DNA of 64,000 bases, taken from Polynucleobacter sp. 86C-FISCH (GTDB lineage Bacteria > Pseudomonadota > Gammaproteobacteria > Burkholderiales > Burkholderiaceae). This document shows positions 27,116-37,818 of the stretch, one piece after another. The stretch covers positions 1,713,531-1,777,530 of the forward strand of contig NZ_JACVOL010000001.1 of NCBI RefSeq assembly GCF_018882415.1, in the 5' to 3' direction. The notes beneath the pieces are model-generated. The model saw only the letters and a program-made list of their open reading frames with translations, was not told the origin of the DNA and searched no databases. Positions within the stretch are counted from its first letter, which is position 1; the number at the start of each line of letters is the position of its first letter. The translations under genes were made by a program, and so were the position numbers.

Positions 27116-27877
27116 TTACTCTTTCAACCATTCTTTAATAGCGTCTAGATCACGCTTGGTATCGCTTGAGCTAGCATCTGCGCCATCTGGGCTGTTGTTG
27201 AGTTTTGCAAGGGCCTTTTCTAGCGCTGCAATTTTGGCTTCTTGCTCAATCGTTGCATCAATCAAACCTTTTAGCGCCATGGATACAGGGTCATCAATAT
27301 TGGGTGTGATGCCATAAGCAGAAAAGTATTCTTTCGTTTTGCTATCGGCGCTTTGCGGTAAATCGGGATGCAATATACGTGCAGGAATACCAACCGCAGT
27401 AGCACCCGCTGGAATTTCTTTGAGTACCACAGCATTAGAACCAACGCGTGCACCATCACCCACAGTGAATCCACCGAGAACTTTTGCACCAGCACTCACT
27501 ACGACACCTTTGCCCAGAGTAGGATGACGTTTCACGCCTTTATAAAGCGATGTGCCACCTAAAGTGACTCCCTGATAAATGGTGCAATCATCACCAATTT
27601 CAGTGGTCTCTCCAATCACAATGCCTAGGCCGTGGTCCAAGAAAACTCTGCGACCAATCTTGGCACCCGGATGAATTTCGATACCAGTCAAAAAGCGCGA
27701 AAACATCGAGAGTACGCGTGCAATCCATTTCAGGCCAAGATTCCACAAAAAATGGGAGACGCGATGTAACCAAACTGCATGCAGGCCTTGATAGCAAGTA
27801 ATGACCTCGAGGCGGTTACGAGCTGCTGGGTCTCTGGCAATGATGGAGTCGACTTGGTCGAAGAAGGAATTTGACAT
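27116..27877 (-). CDS. cysE: Serine O-acetyltransferase
   Basis: Makes O-acetylserine from serine and acetyl-CoA for cysteine synthesis. The N-terminal helical domain is followed by left-handed beta-helix hexapeptide repeats (~70-175). The family sequence GIEIHPGAKIGRRVFLDHG and the active-site GVTLGGTSLYKGVKRHP are intact. 253 residues, with a distinct charged tail (GADASSSDTKRDLDAIKEW) instead of the exact E. coli C-terminus. The terminal residue is not Ile, so the usual docking into cysteine synthase is uncertain. Confidence 0.95.
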   Translation of the reverse strand: MSNSFFDQVDSIIARDPAARNRLEVITCYQGLHAVWLHRVSHFLWNLGLKWIARVLSMFSRFLTGIEIHPGAKIGRRVFLDHGLGIVIGETTEIGDDCTIYQGVTLGGTSLYKGVKRHPTLGKGVVVSAGAKVLGGFTVGDGARVGSNAVVLKEIPAGATAVGIPARILHPDLPQSADSKTKEYFSAYGITPNIDDPVSMALKGLIDATIEQEAKIAALEKALAKLNNSPDGADASSSDTKRDLDAIKEWLKE

Positions 27878-27900
27878 AAATTGATTTTAACGGGATGTGC

Positions 27901-28653
27901 TTATTTTCTCAGGAGCATCTGTTTTGCAATCCCTCGTAACAGATCGATTTCTTCCTTATGCAGACGACTTCGGGCAAATAAAGCTTGAATACGCGGCATT
28001 AGCTTTTTAGGGTTTGCGGGGTCTAAGTAGCCGATGGCCTCAAGTCCCTCGCGCCAATGCTCCAGCATGGCGGCAACTGCTGCAGGATCGGCAAAATCAG
28101 CCATTTCTTCGCGGTTAGCTAAGGCATTTCGCTTACCGTCATGCTGGGTAAGTGTTTCTCTGAGGGCATAGGCGCAGACCATCAGCGCCTGGGCAAGATT
28201 GAGCGAGGGGTAATCGGGATTGGCATCCAGCCAGACCCTATGGGTGCATAAAGCCAAATGCTCGTTATCTAACCCGGTTCTTTCTGGACCAAAGAGAAGG
28301 GCTACCTTTCCACCGCTCTGCACTGAACCCCCAATTAGGGACTTAGCGACTTCCCAATCGATAGCAGGGGGACCAAACTCTCGGTCACGGCTAGTGAGGC
28401 CCAAAACTAGCGAGCAACCCTCGACGGAGGCGGCCAAGGATTCGCTCTCTATGGAGTCCTCTAGAACGTCTGCAGCACCGCTAGCTAGGGCTATGGCTTC
28501 AGGATGGGAAGCAACCCCCTTGATCTTTGGATTAATCAATCTGAGATCGCTAAAACCCATGGTTTTGAGGGCGCGAGCAGCTGACCCCACGTTTCCTGGG
28601 TGACTGGTTTCGACTAAAACCCAGCGGAGTAATGCGGATGTTTCGATATTCAT
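27901..28653 (-). CDS. trmJ: tRNA (cytidine/uridine-2'-O-)-methyltransferase TrmJ
   Basis: SPOUT-class methyltransferase modifying ribose at tRNA position 32. The N-terminal motif VLVETSHPGNVGSAARALKTMGF, the motif LLFGPERTGLDNEHLALC and the knot motif PSLNLAQALMVCAYALRE identify the family. The C-terminal extension (~170-250) is a helical dimerisation domain. Start ATG at 28653, with a TTG one codon upstream. It lies divergent to suhB, as in many Burkholderiales. Confidence 0.92.
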   Translation of the reverse strand: MNIETSALLRWVLVETSHPGNVGSAARALKTMGFSDLRLINPKIKGVASHPEAIALASGAADVLEDSIESESLAASVEGCSLVLGLTSRDREFGPPAIDWEVAKSLIGGSVQSGGKVALLFGPERTGLDNEHLALCTHRVWLDANPDYPSLNLAQALMVCAYALRETLTQHDGKRNALANREEMADFADPAAVAAMLEHWREGLEAIGYLDPANPKKLMPRIQALFARSRLHKEEIDLLRGIAKQMLLRK

Positions 28654-28795
28654 CAAGGCGCTTTAGGCTGGTTAATAGGGGGCAATGAACGCTAATCGTT
28701 TAGAATCAATCTGTTAGCTTCGTATTGTCATGCAATTTACCCTAGTTGTAGGCATTACAAGGAGCTTGTTCTTATTTAATTTGTCCATCAATACT

Positions 28796-29584
28796 ATGCA
28801 TCCCATGTTAAATGTGGCCGTGAAGGCCGCCCGTCGCGCTGGAACAGTCATTAATCGTGCTTCCTTGAATTTGGAGCGCTTGCAGGTTGACCGCAAGCAA
28901 CACAACGATTTCGTAACCGAGGTGGACAAAGCCGCAGAAGCGGCCATCATTGAAACGCTCAGTGAAGCCTATCCAACCCATGGTTTTTTGGCTGAAGAAA
29001 CTGGCGAGCGTAATGCCGATGCAGAAAATGTGTGGATCATTGATCCGCTAGATGGCACTACTAATTTCATTCACGGATTTCCTCAGTACGCAGTTTCGAT
29101 TGCGCTAGCAGTTAATGGTGTAACTCAACAAGCTGTTGTGTATGACCCAACACGCGATGAGTTGTTTACAGCGACACGTGGAGCTGGTGCCTATTTAGAT
29201 CGTCGGCGTTTGCGTGTTGCCACACAAGATCGTTTGGCTAATTCTTTACTGGGAACGGGCTTTCCTTATCGTGAAGATCAGGACTTAGAAAAGTATTTAA
29301 AAATCTTTGGCGATATGTCACGTCAATGTGCTGGCCTGCGTCGTCCGGGTGCCGCATCTTTAGACTTGGCTTACGTAGCAGCTGGCCGTTACGATGGTTT
29401 CTTTGAGAGCGATCTCAAACCTTGGGATATGGCTGCAGGCGCTTTGCTGATTACTGAAGCAGGTGGTTTGATTGGTAACTATCGCGGTGAAGAAGGCTTC
29501 TTACAAAGCGGTGAAGTGATGGCAGCAAATCCGCGCATCTTTGCACAAATGGTACAAACGCTTTCTAAATACTCTGCTTCTTAA
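28796..29584 (+). CDS. suhB: Inositol monophosphatase family protein SuhB
   Basis: Mg2+/Li+-sensitive phosphatase that also acts in rRNA antitermination complexes in E. coli. The start at 28796 gives [16 protein letters not shown], the family N-terminus; a frame-compatible ATG at 28730 would add 22 unlikely residues. Metal ligands are E67 (LAEETGE) and D83/D86 ([13 protein letters not shown]), with the distal [17 protein letters not shown] motif. 262 residues. Confidence 0.93.
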   Translation: MHPMLNVAVKAARRAGTVINRASLNLERLQVDRKQHNDFVTEVDKAAEAAIIETLSEAYPTHGFLAEETGERNADAENVWIIDPLDGTTNFIHGFPQYAVSIALAVNGVTQQAVVYDPTRDELFTATRGAGAYLDRRRLRVATQDRLANSLLGTGFPYREDQDLEKYLKIFGDMSRQCAGLRRPGAASLDLAYVAAGRYDGFFESDLKPWDMAAGALLITEAGGLIGNYRGEEGFLQSGEVMAANPRIFAQMVQTLSKYSAS

Positions 29585-29614
29585 TTAAAAAAACGAATTA
29601 AGTAATCGACCTGT

Positions 29615-30397
29615 TTAGTTTTTAATCAGGTCGATATAGCGAGTGCCGGCATCATCAATGAGTAGGGCGCTTGCTCTTGGGCGACCGCTCTCTGGATGAT
29701 CAAGATCCCAGTCAGATAAGACCCAACGCTGCCACTGCTGGCCATCCATCGACTCTTCATGGTGTGCTGGCATATGGGTATGCCCATGAATCAATAAATC
29801 CCCTGAGTGCTCTCTTAGTATCGCAGCACAAGCTTGTTTCGTGACATCCATTTTGAGTCGATGCGCGCTTGATGCTTGCGTCTGTTGGTATTGGGTGTGA
29901 CTATTGCTGCGAAGGTGCTGAGCAATGCCCTTGCGCCAATTGAGTGGAAGGCTTAAGAAAATCTTTTGTATCCAAGACTTTCTGACCCAGCCTCTAAAGA
30001 TTTGATAACCAACATCTGCTGTGCATAAAGCATCACCATGGGCCAATACCCACTTCTTCGAAGCGATCTCAACGGTAGTTGGATCAGCCAAGAGTGTCAT
30101 GCCAGTTTTTTTAATAAAGTGATGACCAATTAAAAAATCTCGATTACCGTGCAGGTAATACGTTTTTACTTTGGCGGATAGATTAGCGATCGCACGCTGT
30201 ACTTCCTGCTGAAAAGGGGGGTGTGCCGCAGCGTCATCACCCACCCAATATTCAAATAAGTCACCCAGAATAAATACAGCCTCTACTTTTGGAGCCTCTT
30301 TTTCACAGAAGTCAAAAAAGCGTTGCGCCGTCAAGGGCATTGACGGCGTGAGGTGCAGGTCTGATATGAGCAGTGCGCTCGCGTGATGCGGAATCAT
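29615..30397 (-). CDS. lpxH: UDP-2,3-diacylglucosamine diphosphatase LpxH
   Basis: Calcineurin-like metallophosphoesterase producing lipid X in lipid A synthesis at the inner-membrane face. Motifs: LLISDLHL (D13, H15), [37 protein letters not shown] and [12 protein letters not shown]. 260 residues. ATG overlaps the ppiB stop (ATGA), so the two genes are translationally coupled, as in many proteobacteria. Confidence 0.95.
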   Translation of the reverse strand: MIPHHASALLISDLHLTPSMPLTAQRFFDFCEKEAPKVEAVFILGDLFEYWVGDDAAAHPPFQQEVQRAIANLSAKVKTYYLHGNRDFLIGHHFIKKTGMTLLADPTTVEIASKKWVLAHGDALCTADVGYQIFRGWVRKSWIQKIFLSLPLNWRKGIAQHLRSNSHTQYQQTQASSAHRLKMDVTKQACAAILREHSGDLLIHGHTHMPAHHEESMDGQQWQRWVLSDWDLDHPESGRPRASALLIDDAGTRYIDLIKN

Positions 30398-30897
30398 TCC
30401 TCGAGAACAGTGGCTTTCTCAATCACAACATCTTCTGCAGGAACGTCCTGATGAAAACCAGAGCTCCCAGTCTTTACCTTGCGAATAGTGTCAACAACAT
30501 CCATGCCATCAGTGACTTTGCCAAATACAGCATAACCCCAGCCCTGAGCATTAGGAGCGGTATGGTTTAAGAAGTCGTTGTCATTTACGTTAATGAAAAA
30601 CTGTGCAGTTGCTGAATGTGGTTCGCTAGTGCGTGCCATTGCTACCGTATAGCGATCATTCTTGAGGCCATTATTGGCTTCGTTTTCAATTTCTGCACCA
30701 GTTGGCTTCTGTTTCATGCCAGCAGACATGCCGCCACCCTGAATCATGAAGTTATCAATCACGCGATGAAAGATGGTTCCATCGTAGTGACCACTTTTAA
30801 CGTATTGCAAAAAGTTGGCAACGCTTTTAGGTGCCTTAACTGCATCGAGTGAGAGGGTGATATCACCCTTATTAGTTTTTAGGAGAACTTTCGCCAT
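30394..30897 (-). CDS. ppiB: Cytoplasmic cyclophilin, peptidyl-prolyl isomerase B
   Basis: A 167-residue cyclophilin without a signal peptide. Active-site residues sit in [14 protein letters not shown] (catalytic Arg), [17 protein letters not shown] and [16 protein letters not shown]. Its start overlaps the end of the upstream TPR lipoprotein gene by 26 bases and its stop overlaps lpxH. Confidence 0.95.
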   Translation of the reverse strand: MAKVLLKTNKGDITLSLDAVKAPKSVANFLQYVKSGHYDGTIFHRVIDNFMIQGGGMSAGMKQKPTGAEIENEANNGLKNDRYTVAMARTSEPHSATAQFFINVNDNDFLNHTAPNAQGWGYAVFGKVTDGMDVVDTIRKVKTGSSGFHQDVPAEDVVIEKATVLEE

Positions 30898-31795
30898 TAT
30901 TAGATCGACTTTCTGGAAGGTTAGTGGATGGGTTATTGCTTGGTAATGAATCCGTTGTACTTAAGGATGGATTCACTGCGCGATTGATTGGACGCTTCGC
31001 TGGAGGCTTCAACACATCCAAGAGTGCTTTAGCGCGATTGGAGTACTGACGTTGATTGAGTAGAGCGTTCTTAGCAGCATCTTCATATGCCTGAGCGCCA
31101 AGGCGGATGTAGATCTCGCCTAAATTGGCTGAGGCAATGGCATAGCTAGGTCGTAATTTGAGGGCAAGTTCAAGATAGTCTCGCGCCTCAATCCACTGTC
31201 CTTGGTTGGCAGCAATTGCCGCTAGATTGTTATAGGGCTCTGGCAACTCTGGAAACTGCTGTGTAATTTCAACTAAAGTTTTTTTGGCTTGATCAAATTG
31301 GCGCATCTCAATTTGCAAACGCGCTTTTACGAAACGTAATTGCACATTTCGCGGAGTCTTTTTCAGATCAGCATTAATTTGAGTAACTGCATCTTGGTAC
31401 TTGCGTGCCTTGATAAGTTTTTCAACATCTGATGGGACTGCATTCTTGGTAATAGGATCCGGCTCAATAATCAAGAAGGATAAAAAAGGCACTCCAACCG
31501 TTTCAGATAGTTCTGGATTTAATGGGTCATACCCCATGTCAGCAGAAAGTCTAGGGGGATCAGTTGGACTGTATCCACCAAGGTAAGGCTGTGGCGTGGA
31601 TTGGCCGGACTTCACTTCCTGGGCATTTAATGCCGCAATTTCAGCGTCAGCCCGCTGCTGGGCAGGGGTGCTGCAGCCCGACAAAAGTACCAGAGTTGCC
31701 AAAGTGGCAAAAGCTGGGGCAAAGACCTTATTCAAGGCAGGGCGTGGCGCTAGGGCGTTGTGGGGCATAGAGGAAGGGGTGTGAAACGGGCTCAT
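30872..31795 (-). CDS. TPR-repeat lipoprotein
   Basis: A 307-residue exported lipoprotein. The signal region ends in LLSGC (C41). An in-frame ATG at 31768 would shorten the N-region by nine residues and is equally possible. The central part (about 125-265) holds tetratricopeptide-like helices ([67 protein letters not shown]). The tail is Ser/Asn/Pro rich. It is upstream of ppiB-lpxH and divergent from cysS, a conserved arrangement in Burkholderiales. Partner and role unknown. Confidence 0.85.
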   Translation of the reverse strand: MSPFHTPSSMPHNALAPRPALNKVFAPAFATLATLVLLSGCSTPAQQRADAEIAALNAQEVKSGQSTPQPYLGGYSPTDPPRLSADMGYDPLNPELSETVGVPFLSFLIIEPDPITKNAVPSDVEKLIKARKYQDAVTQINADLKKTPRNVQLRFVKARLQIEMRQFDQAKKTLVEITQQFPELPEPYNNLAAIAANQGQWIEARDYLELALKLRPSYAIASANLGEIYIRLGAQAYEDAAKNALLNQRQYSNRAKALLDVLKPPAKRPINRAVNPSLSTTDSLPSNNPSTNLPESRSNNGESSPKN

Positions 31796-31855
31796 TCGAT
31801 ATACTCAGCGCTCAGTCTAACAAATTGGCGCTACTTGCCCCACCTTTATAGCCCT

Positions 31856-33277
31856 ATGCTGCAAATCTATAACACCCTTAGCCGTTCTAAACAGGTCTTT
31901 AAGCCCATAGTGCCGGGCAAGGTGAAGATGTACGTCTGCGGCATGACCGTTTACGACTTTTGCCATATTGGGCATGCCAGGGTCATGATTGTCTTTGACA
32001 TGGTTGTTCGCTGGCTCAGGGCGAGTGGCTATGAAGTCCTTTATGTACGCAACATCACCGATATTGATGACAAGATCATTAATCGCGCCATTGAGAATGG
32101 CGAACCTATTTCCGCATTAACAAATCGCTTTATTGCTGCCATGCATGCCGACTCAGATGAGTTGGGTTTAATGCATCCCGATCAAGAGCCTCGTGCAACC
32201 GATTACATCGGGCAAATGCAGGGCATGATCGGTAAGCTCATTGAAAATGAATTGGCCTATCGAGCCAATGACGGCGATGTTAATTTTGCTGTCCGCTTAT
32301 TACCGCGTTACGGTCAGCTGTCTGGCAAAACTTTAGACGAATTAAATGCGGGCGAACGTGTAGCAGTAGGTGATGGCAAGCGCGACCCTTTGGATTTTGT
32401 TTTATGGAAAAGCGCCAAGCCTGAAGAGCCAGCAGACACACGCTGGCAGTCACCCTGGGGCGAGGGCCGCCCGGGTTGGCATATTGAGTGTTCAGCAATG
32501 TCTTGCGACTTGTTAGGCGAGCACTTTGATATTCATGGTGGTGGTGCTGATTTGCAGTTCCCGCATCACGAAAATGAAATCGCCCAAAGTGAAGGCGCCC
32601 TCTACGGCAAAGACCGCAAAGAAGACGATGCCCCCTTTGTAAATTACTGGATGCATAACGGCCATATTCGCGTTAACGAAGAGAAGATGTCCAAGTCATT
32701 GGGTAACTTCTTCTTAATTCGCGATGTTCTCAAAAGCTTTGATCCTGAGGTGCTGCGTTTCTTCATGTTGAAGGCGCACTACCGTAGCCCTATTAACTAT
32801 AGTGATGCGCAGCTTGAAGAGGCTCGCTCTGGATTGGCGCGCCTGTATACCGCTTTAGCGCAAGGCCCTAAAGCCCAAGTAATTCAGTTGGACCCAAACA
32901 ACCCATGGGCTAAGCGCTTTGCTGATGCCATGAATGATGATTTCAATACGCCTGAAGCGATTGCAGTCTTGTTTGACTTGGCTAGTGAAGTTAATCGTGC
33001 GCAAGGCGAAGAGAAGCAATTACTTGCCAATACATTGAAGGCTCTTGGCGCGGCATTGAATTTCTTGCAACGTGATCCCACTACATTTTTGCAGGCGGGG
33101 TCTAAGGATCAAGATGGCTTGACTCCATCGCAAATTGAAGAGCAAATTGCAGCACGCGTAGCTGCCAAGCAAGCAAAAGACTTCGCTAAGGCAGACTTGA
33201 TTCGAAAAACATTGTTGGAGCAGGGCATTGTTTTGGAAGATAAACCTGGCGGCTTAACAGAATGGCGCAGAGCTTAA
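31856..33277 (+). CDS. cysS: Cysteinyl-tRNA synthetase
   Basis: Class I synthetase, 473 residues from the ATG at 31856 ([10 protein letters not shown]). Zinc ligands start at the Cys of [10 protein letters not shown], the HIGH motif is [31 protein letters not shown] carries the remaining zinc site, and [10 protein letters not shown] is the KMSKS loop. A longer frame opening at 31760 would add 32 residues unlike the family and overlap the divergent TPR gene, so it is rejected. The stop overlaps the next ATG (TAATG). Confidence 0.96.
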   Translation: MLQIYNTLSRSKQVFKPIVPGKVKMYVCGMTVYDFCHIGHARVMIVFDMVVRWLRASGYEVLYVRNITDIDDKIINRAIENGEPISALTNRFIAAMHADSDELGLMHPDQEPRATDYIGQMQGMIGKLIENELAYRANDGDVNFAVRLLPRYGQLSGKTLDELNAGERVAVGDGKRDPLDFVLWKSAKPEEPADTRWQSPWGEGRPGWHIECSAMSCDLLGEHFDIHGGGADLQFPHHENEIAQSEGALYGKDRKEDDAPFVNYWMHNGHIRVNEEKMSKSLGNFFLIRDVLKSFDPEVLRFFMLKAHYRSPINYSDAQLEEARSGLARLYTALAQGPKAQVIQLDPNNPWAKRFADAMNDDFNTPEAIAVLFDLASEVNRAQGEEKQLLANTLKALGAALNFLQRDPTTFLQAGSKDQDGLTPSQIEEQIAARVAAKQAKDFAKADLIRKTLLEQGIVLEDKPGGLTEWRRA

Positions 33278-33966
33278 TGACTGCAGTTAAAGATAAATCA
33301 GACAAAGCATTGAAGGTAGAAAAAACGGAATCAATTCTTGAGGAAGTGGCCCCGGAATACTGGGAGCAAGCTTGCAAGGAATTGATGAAGCAAGATCGCA
33401 TTCTTAAAAAACTCATTCCTAAATATGGTTCAGGCTTTTTGGTCACCCGCGGCGATCCATTTAATACTTTGGCAAGAGCCATTGTTGGCCAGCAGATTTC
33501 AGTAGCGGCAGCACAATCCGTTTGGAATAGGGTCGTTGCTGCTAGCAAAAAGAAAGTCACCCCGAAAAATATCCTAGCGCTCTCAGTAGAGGAATTGCGT
33601 GCCGCCGGTTTATCTGGACGCAAGGTTGAGTACATCCGAGATTTAGCCGATCACTTTGATTCAGGGCGCCTTCATGCCAATCAATGGAAAGATATGGATG
33701 ATGAGAGCGTTATCAAGGAATTAAGCTCAATTCGGGGGATTGGCCGCTGGACTGCCGAAATGTTCCTCATTTTCAACATGATTCGACCCGATATCCTCCC
33801 TTTGGACGATGTTGGCCTCATTAAGGCTATTTCCCTCAATTATTTCAGTGGAGAGCCTGTCAGCCGCCATGAAGCGCGCGAGGTGGCTGCTAATTGGGCC
33901 CCGTGGCGTACGGTTGCCACCTGGTATATGTGGAGAAGTATCGACCCAATCCCAGTTGAATATTAA
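33277..33966 (+). CDS. DNA-3-methyladenine glycosylase, AlkA-like HhH-GPD protein
   Basis: Base-excision repair glycosylase of the HhH-GPD superfamily. The fold is recognised from DPFNTLARAIVGQQISVAAA, the helix-hairpin-helix SSIRGIGRWTAEMFLIF and the catalytic Asp region LPLDDVGLIKAI. About 229 residues, and no Fe-S cysteine cluster, so it is not an Nth/MutY protein. The start at 33277 overlaps the cysS stop as TAATG; an ATG at 33262 inside cysS is possible. Confidence 0.87.
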   Translation: MTAVKDKSDKALKVEKTESILEEVAPEYWEQACKELMKQDRILKKLIPKYGSGFLVTRGDPFNTLARAIVGQQISVAAAQSVWNRVVAASKKKVTPKNILALSVEELRAAGLSGRKVEYIRDLADHFDSGRLHANQWKDMDDESVIKELSSIRGIGRWTAEMFLIFNMIRPDILPLDDVGLIKAISLNYFSGEPVSRHEAREVAANWAPWRTVATWYMWRSIDPIPVEY

Positions 33967-33975
33967 AATCAGACT

Positions 33976-34947
33976 ATGAAAACGACTTTCCTGGATTTTG
34001 AGCAGCAAATCGCCGAATTAGAGTCAAAGATTGAAGAGCTGCGTTTTGTACAAGATGAGTCATCGGTTGATATCTCCGATGAGATCAAAACGCTTGCTGA
34101 AAAAAGTCAGCAGCTAACAAAAGATGTTTACGCCAATCTCACTCCTTGGCAAGTTTCTCAAGTAGCGCGTCATCCACAGCGTCCATACACATTGGATTAT
34201 GTTGGCGCTTTATTTACAGATTTCCACGAGTTACATGGTGATCGTACTTTTGCAGACGATCAATCCATCATCGGTGGTCTGGCTCGTTTTGAAAATCAAC
34301 CATGCATGGTGATTGGTCATCAAAAGGGTCGCGATACCAAAGAGCGTGCTCTGCGAAACTTTGGCATGAGTCGTCCTGAGGGTTATCGCAAAGCAATGCG
34401 CCTCATGCGTCTTGCGGAAAAGTTTGGTATTCCGGTATTCACTTTTGTAGATACGCCAGGTGCGTTCCCTGGTATTGATGCCGAAGAGCGTAACCAGTCA
34501 GAAGCAATTGGCCGCAACTTATATGTACAAGCAGAATTAGAAGTGCCCATCATCGCAACGATTATTGGTGAGGGTGGTTCAGGTGGTGCACTTGCAATCG
34601 CTATGGGTGACGTTGTATTGATGTTGCAAAACTCCACATACTCAGTGATCTCCCCAGAAGGTTGCGCGTCTATTCTCTGGAAGACGGCTGATAAGGCTCC
34701 TGAGGCTGCTGAGCAGTTGGGCCTCACAGCGCAACGCTTGAAGGCTCTTGGCCTGATTGACAAGATTGTGGCCGAGCCTATTGGTGGCGCGCATCGTGAT
34801 TACGACAACATGATGAGCAATATGCGCAAAGCACTTGCGGAATCTTTAAAAACCTTTGATGGCATGAAAGTAGATGCATTGCTTGAGCGTCGTCATGAGC
34901 GTTTGATGAGCTATGGCAAGTTCAAGGAAATCACAGCAAAGTCCTAA
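33976..34947 (+). CDS. accA: Acetyl-CoA carboxylase carboxyltransferase alpha subunit
   Basis: Biotin-dependent carboxyltransferase subunit for malonyl-CoA synthesis. The N-terminal coiled coil ([19 protein letters not shown]) is followed by the crotonase-fold domain: [52 protein letters not shown] and [16 protein letters not shown]. 323 residues. Its 3' end overlaps tilS by 35 bases. Confidence 0.97.
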   Translation: MKTTFLDFEQQIAELESKIEELRFVQDESSVDISDEIKTLAEKSQQLTKDVYANLTPWQVSQVARHPQRPYTLDYVGALFTDFHELHGDRTFADDQSIIGGLARFENQPCMVIGHQKGRDTKERALRNFGMSRPEGYRKAMRLMRLAEKFGIPVFTFVDTPGAFPGIDAEERNQSEAIGRNLYVQAELEVPIIATIIGEGGSGGALAIAMGDVVLMLQNSTYSVISPEGCASILWKTADKAPEAAEQLGLTAQRLKALGLIDKIVAEPIGGAHRDYDNMMSNMRKALAESLKTFDGMKVDALLERRHERLMSYGKFKEITAKS

Positions 34948-36217
34948 GTCAGGAAAACGAATTGCGGTTGCCTTAAGTGGTGGCCTCGATTCGGTTGTGT
35001 TGCTCGACACGGTTTGCAAAGCGCAAGCCAAGAACCAAACCAACAACCAAATCTATGCATTCCATATTCATCATGGCTTACAAAAGCCCGCTGATGATTG
35101 GCTGATCTTTTGCGAGAAGCTCGCGAAACAATACAATATTCATTTTGATTTCCGCCTCCTACATTTAGATGGGGCAGAAGAGCAAGGCAATATTGAAGCA
35201 AGAGCAAGAGCGGCGCGCTACGAAGCACTTACGGATCTGTGTGAAGAATATGGCATTGAAGATTTACTCTTAGCGCATCACCAGAATGATCAAGCGGAGA
35301 CGGTTCTCTTGCAACTCCTTCGAGGCTCTGGTGTCGCGGGCCTATCGGGCATGCCGGCAAGTAGGGGGATTGCAGATAACCCAGGCATCACTCTGTGGCG
35401 CCCACTCTTAAATCAAAGTAGGCAAGAGTTGGAAGCTTACGCTAAAGAACACAAGCTCAAGTGGATTGAAGATCCCAGTAATCAAAATACAAAATATCGT
35501 CGCAATGCAGTGCGCAAGAAAATTATTCCTGCGCTTGAAAAGATCCAGCCTGAAGCTTTAGCGAATATGGCGCGTAGCGCGCAACTGCTTGGTGAGGCGC
35601 AAACTTTGCTCAATCGTCTGGCCGAGCAAGATGGCAAAAATATTCTCAATCAGAATCAGCTGAAAGTGGCGCCGCTGCTGGTATTAGCAAAAGAGGATTT
35701 ACCTGCAGCAAATAATGTCTTACGTTATTGGTTGCAAACACAGCAGTTGGCTATGCCATCCCAAGAGCGCTTACAAGCATGGTGGCGTGATCTTGCACAA
35801 GTTAAAGCAGACGCCAATCTTGAGTGGCTTCATGATGAGAGAAAGATTTATCTCTGGCGCGGTATGTTGCAGGTAGGCAATGTGGAAGCAGGGCGCTGGG
35901 TATTAAAAACCTTGCCAGCCAAATCTAAGCAATTAGGGCTTCCTGCTGACTGGGTAAAAGGGGCCCAAGACAACAATGAAATTACCCTAAGGGAGCGTCA
36001 AGGCTCCGAAAAGATTCAGATTAAGCCGAAGACCCCCCGTAAAACCCTCAAAAACCTCTATCAGGAGGCTGATATCCCGCCCTGGGAGCGTCAGGCACCC
36101 TTGCTCTATATCAACGATGAATTGATTGCTGTGGCCGGTATTGGGCTTAGCTATCCACACTTGATCGCCTCCGGTAGGCGCGTACTCCCGGAATGGGTGC
36201 AAAACCCTGTAAAATAA
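34913..36217 (+). CDS. tilS: tRNA(Ile)-lysidine synthetase
   Basis: ATP-pyrophosphatase family enzyme changing C34 of tRNA-Ile2 to lysidine. The PP-loop SGGLDS is at 22-27, the family motif [26 protein letters not shown] is present, and R-rich [15 protein letters not shown] closes the catalytic domain. The TilS middle domain and C-terminal domain ([21 protein letters not shown]) follow. 434 residues. The start lies inside accA, indicating translational coupling; accA-tilS-lysC order is typical for Burkholderiales. Confidence 0.95.
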   Translation: MASSRKSQQSPKSGKRIAVALSGGLDSVVLLDTVCKAQAKNQTNNQIYAFHIHHGLQKPADDWLIFCEKLAKQYNIHFDFRLLHLDGAEEQGNIEARARAARYEALTDLCEEYGIEDLLLAHHQNDQAETVLLQLLRGSGVAGLSGMPASRGIADNPGITLWRPLLNQSRQELEAYAKEHKLKWIEDPSNQNTKYRRNAVRKKIIPALEKIQPEALANMARSAQLLGEAQTLLNRLAEQDGKNILNQNQLKVAPLLVLAKEDLPAANNVLRYWLQTQQLAMPSQERLQAWWRDLAQVKADANLEWLHDERKIYLWRGMLQVGNVEAGRWVLKTLPAKSKQLGLPADWVKGAQDNNEITLRERQGSEKIQIKPKTPRKTLKNLYQEADIPPWERQAPLLYINDELIAVAGIGLSYPHLIASGRRVLPEWVQNPVK

Positions 36218-36233
36218 GCCCTTTTTAGATCCT

Positions 36234-36250
36234 CAGGGAAGATTTCCCTG
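36234..36250 (+). promoter_or_regulatory. Hairpin in the tilS-lysC spacer
   Basis: CAGGGAA (36234-36240) pairs with TTCCCTG (36244-36250) around GAT. No U-tract follows, and the 60-base spacer is far too short for a lysine riboswitch. It may only stabilise an end or influence lysC translation. Confidence 0.3.
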
Positions 36251-36277
36251 TCACCAATAGTTAAATAAACGGTTTTT

Positions 36278-37528
36278 ATGGCTCTTATCGTTCATAAATA
36301 TGGCGGCACCTCAATGGGCTCAACTGAGCGCATTGCCAATGTTGCCAAACGCGTTGCTAAATGGATGCGTGCTGGCCATCAAGTGGTGGTCGTACCTTCA
36401 GCTATGTCAGGCGAAACCAATCGCTTGCTAGGCCTGGCAAAAGAAATTAATCCTGATGCTAATCCGCGTGAATTAGATCAAATCGCCTCTACAGGCGAGC
36501 AAGTCAGTTCAGGTCTCTTGGCCTTAGCGCTCATGCGCGAAGGTATTGATGCAGTGAGTTATGCGGGCTGGCAAGTAACTGTGCATACCGATTCTTCTTT
36601 CACGAAGGCGCGTATCAAGAGTATTGAAAGCGAGAAGATTCTCAAAGACCTCAATGCGGGTCGCGCAGTTGTAGTCACTGGTTTCCAGGGCGTAGACCCA
36701 AACGGCAACATCACGACACTAGGTCGCGGTGGTTCTGATACATCAGCAGTTGCCATGGCAGCAGCCTTAAAAGCAGATGAGTGCTTAATCTATACAGACG
36801 TTGATGGTGTGTACACCACTGACCCACGCGTTTGCGAAGATGCACGTCGCTTAGACAAAATTACTTTTGAAGAGATGCTAGAAATGGCTAGCTTGGGTTC
36901 AAAGGTATTGCAGATTCGTTCAGTTGAGTTTGCAGGTAAGTACAAAGTTAAAACCCGGGTTCTGTCTTCTTTGACAGACCCATTGATGCCTTTAGCTGAT
37001 GAGATGAGCTCAGGCACCTTGATTACATTTGAAGAGGACAGCACTATGGAAGCCGCAGTTATTTCCGGCATCGCCTTTGCGCGTGATGAAGCGAAGATTA
37101 CCGTTCTTGGAGTTCCTGATCGCCCAGGTATTGCATATCAAATCCTTGGTCCGATTGCGGATGCCAATATTGATGTGGACATCATTATTCAGAACCAATC
37201 TGTAGAAGGTAAGACTGACTTTACTTTCACAGTGCCACGTGCTGATTATCAAAAAGCATTAGATATTCTGAAGAATACTGTGCAAGCGCACATTGAAGCA
37301 AAAGAAATCTCTGGTGATCCTAAGGTTTCTAAAGTTTCAGTAGTTGGCGTAGGCATGCGTTCTCACGTTGGTATCGCTAGCAAGATGTTCCGCACTTTGT
37401 CAGAAGAGGGCATCAATATCTTGATGATCTCTACTAGCGAAATTAAGATCTCAGTCGTCATCGATGAGAAATACATGGAATTGGCTGTACGTGCCTTGCA
37501 CAAGGCATTTGAGTTGGACCAGAAGTAA
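36278..37528 (+). CDS. lysC: Aspartate kinase
   Basis: Phosphorylates aspartate at the head of the Lys/Thr/Met pathway. The kinase domain starts with KYGGTSMGS (7-15) and contains TLGRGGSDTSAVAMAAALKADECLIYTDVDGVYTTDPR. Two C-terminal ACT domains (~265-416; ITVLGVPDRPGIAYQI and VSVVGVGMRSHVGIASKMF) mediate feedback control. 416 residues, monofunctional class. tRNA-Ser follows 72 bases later. Confidence 0.96.
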   Translation: MALIVHKYGGTSMGSTERIANVAKRVAKWMRAGHQVVVVPSAMSGETNRLLGLAKEINPDANPRELDQIASTGEQVSSGLLALALMREGIDAVSYAGWQVTVHTDSSFTKARIKSIESEKILKDLNAGRAVVVTGFQGVDPNGNITTLGRGGSDTSAVAMAAALKADECLIYTDVDGVYTTDPRVCEDARRLDKITFEEMLEMASLGSKVLQIRSVEFAGKYKVKTRVLSSLTDPLMPLADEMSSGTLITFEEDSTMEAAVISGIAFARDEAKITVLGVPDRPGIAYQILGPIADANIDVDIIIQNQSVEGKTDFTFTVPRADYQKALDILKNTVQAHIEAKEISGDPKVSKVSVVGVGMRSHVGIASKMFRTLSEEGINILMISTSEIKISVVIDEKYMELAVRALHKAFELDQK

Positions 37529-37600
37529 GTAAAAAGCGTAATAAACCCCTCAGAAGCGGTTATCCGTTAAACTGTGGGGCGTTGTAATAGTAAGAAGTAC

Positions 37601-37695
37601 GGAGACGTGGCCGAGCTGGTCGAAGGCACTCCCCTGCTAAGGGAGCATCGGGGCTAAAACTCTGATCGGAGGTTCGAATCCTCTCGTCTCCGCCA
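37601..37695 (+). tRNA. tRNA-Ser (anticodon GCT)
   Basis: 95-nt class II tRNA: acceptor GGAGACG/CGTCTCC, anticodon stem CTCCC/GGGAG with loop CTGCTAA (anticodon GCT), long variable arm (ATCGGGGCTAAAACTCTGAT region), T-arm GGAGG/CCTCT, discriminator G and encoded CCA. Confidence 0.97.
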
Positions 37696-37708
37696 AGTAC
37701 TTAAAGAT

Positions 37709-37735
37709 AAAGGGGCCTATGGCCCCTTTATTTAT
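37709..37735 (+). terminator. Intrinsic terminator after tRNA-Ser (copy 1 of a repeated terminator)
   Basis: AAAGGGGCC and GGCCCCTTT pair around TAT, followed by ATTTATTTC. The same sequence with a different loop recurs at 38815-38843. Confidence 0.88.
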
Positions 37736-37818
37736 TTCTAGACTCAAGTTAACGCTTTTGTGATTATCATTTCAAGAAGCCTCATTATTATTTACAACAA
37801 CTGTAAAAAAGGATTCCT

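Noticed and set aside
28730..28795. 22-residue N-terminal extension of suhB
   Set aside because: The extension is hydrophobic and non-homologous; the family starts at MHPML (28796).
31760..31855. 32-residue N-terminal extension of cysS
   Set aside because: Not seen in the family and overlaps the divergent lipoprotein gene; ATG at 31856 gives the normal start.
36218..36277. Lysine riboswitch upstream of lysC
   Set aside because: Only 60 bases separate tilS and lysC, too short, and no lysine-box core is present.
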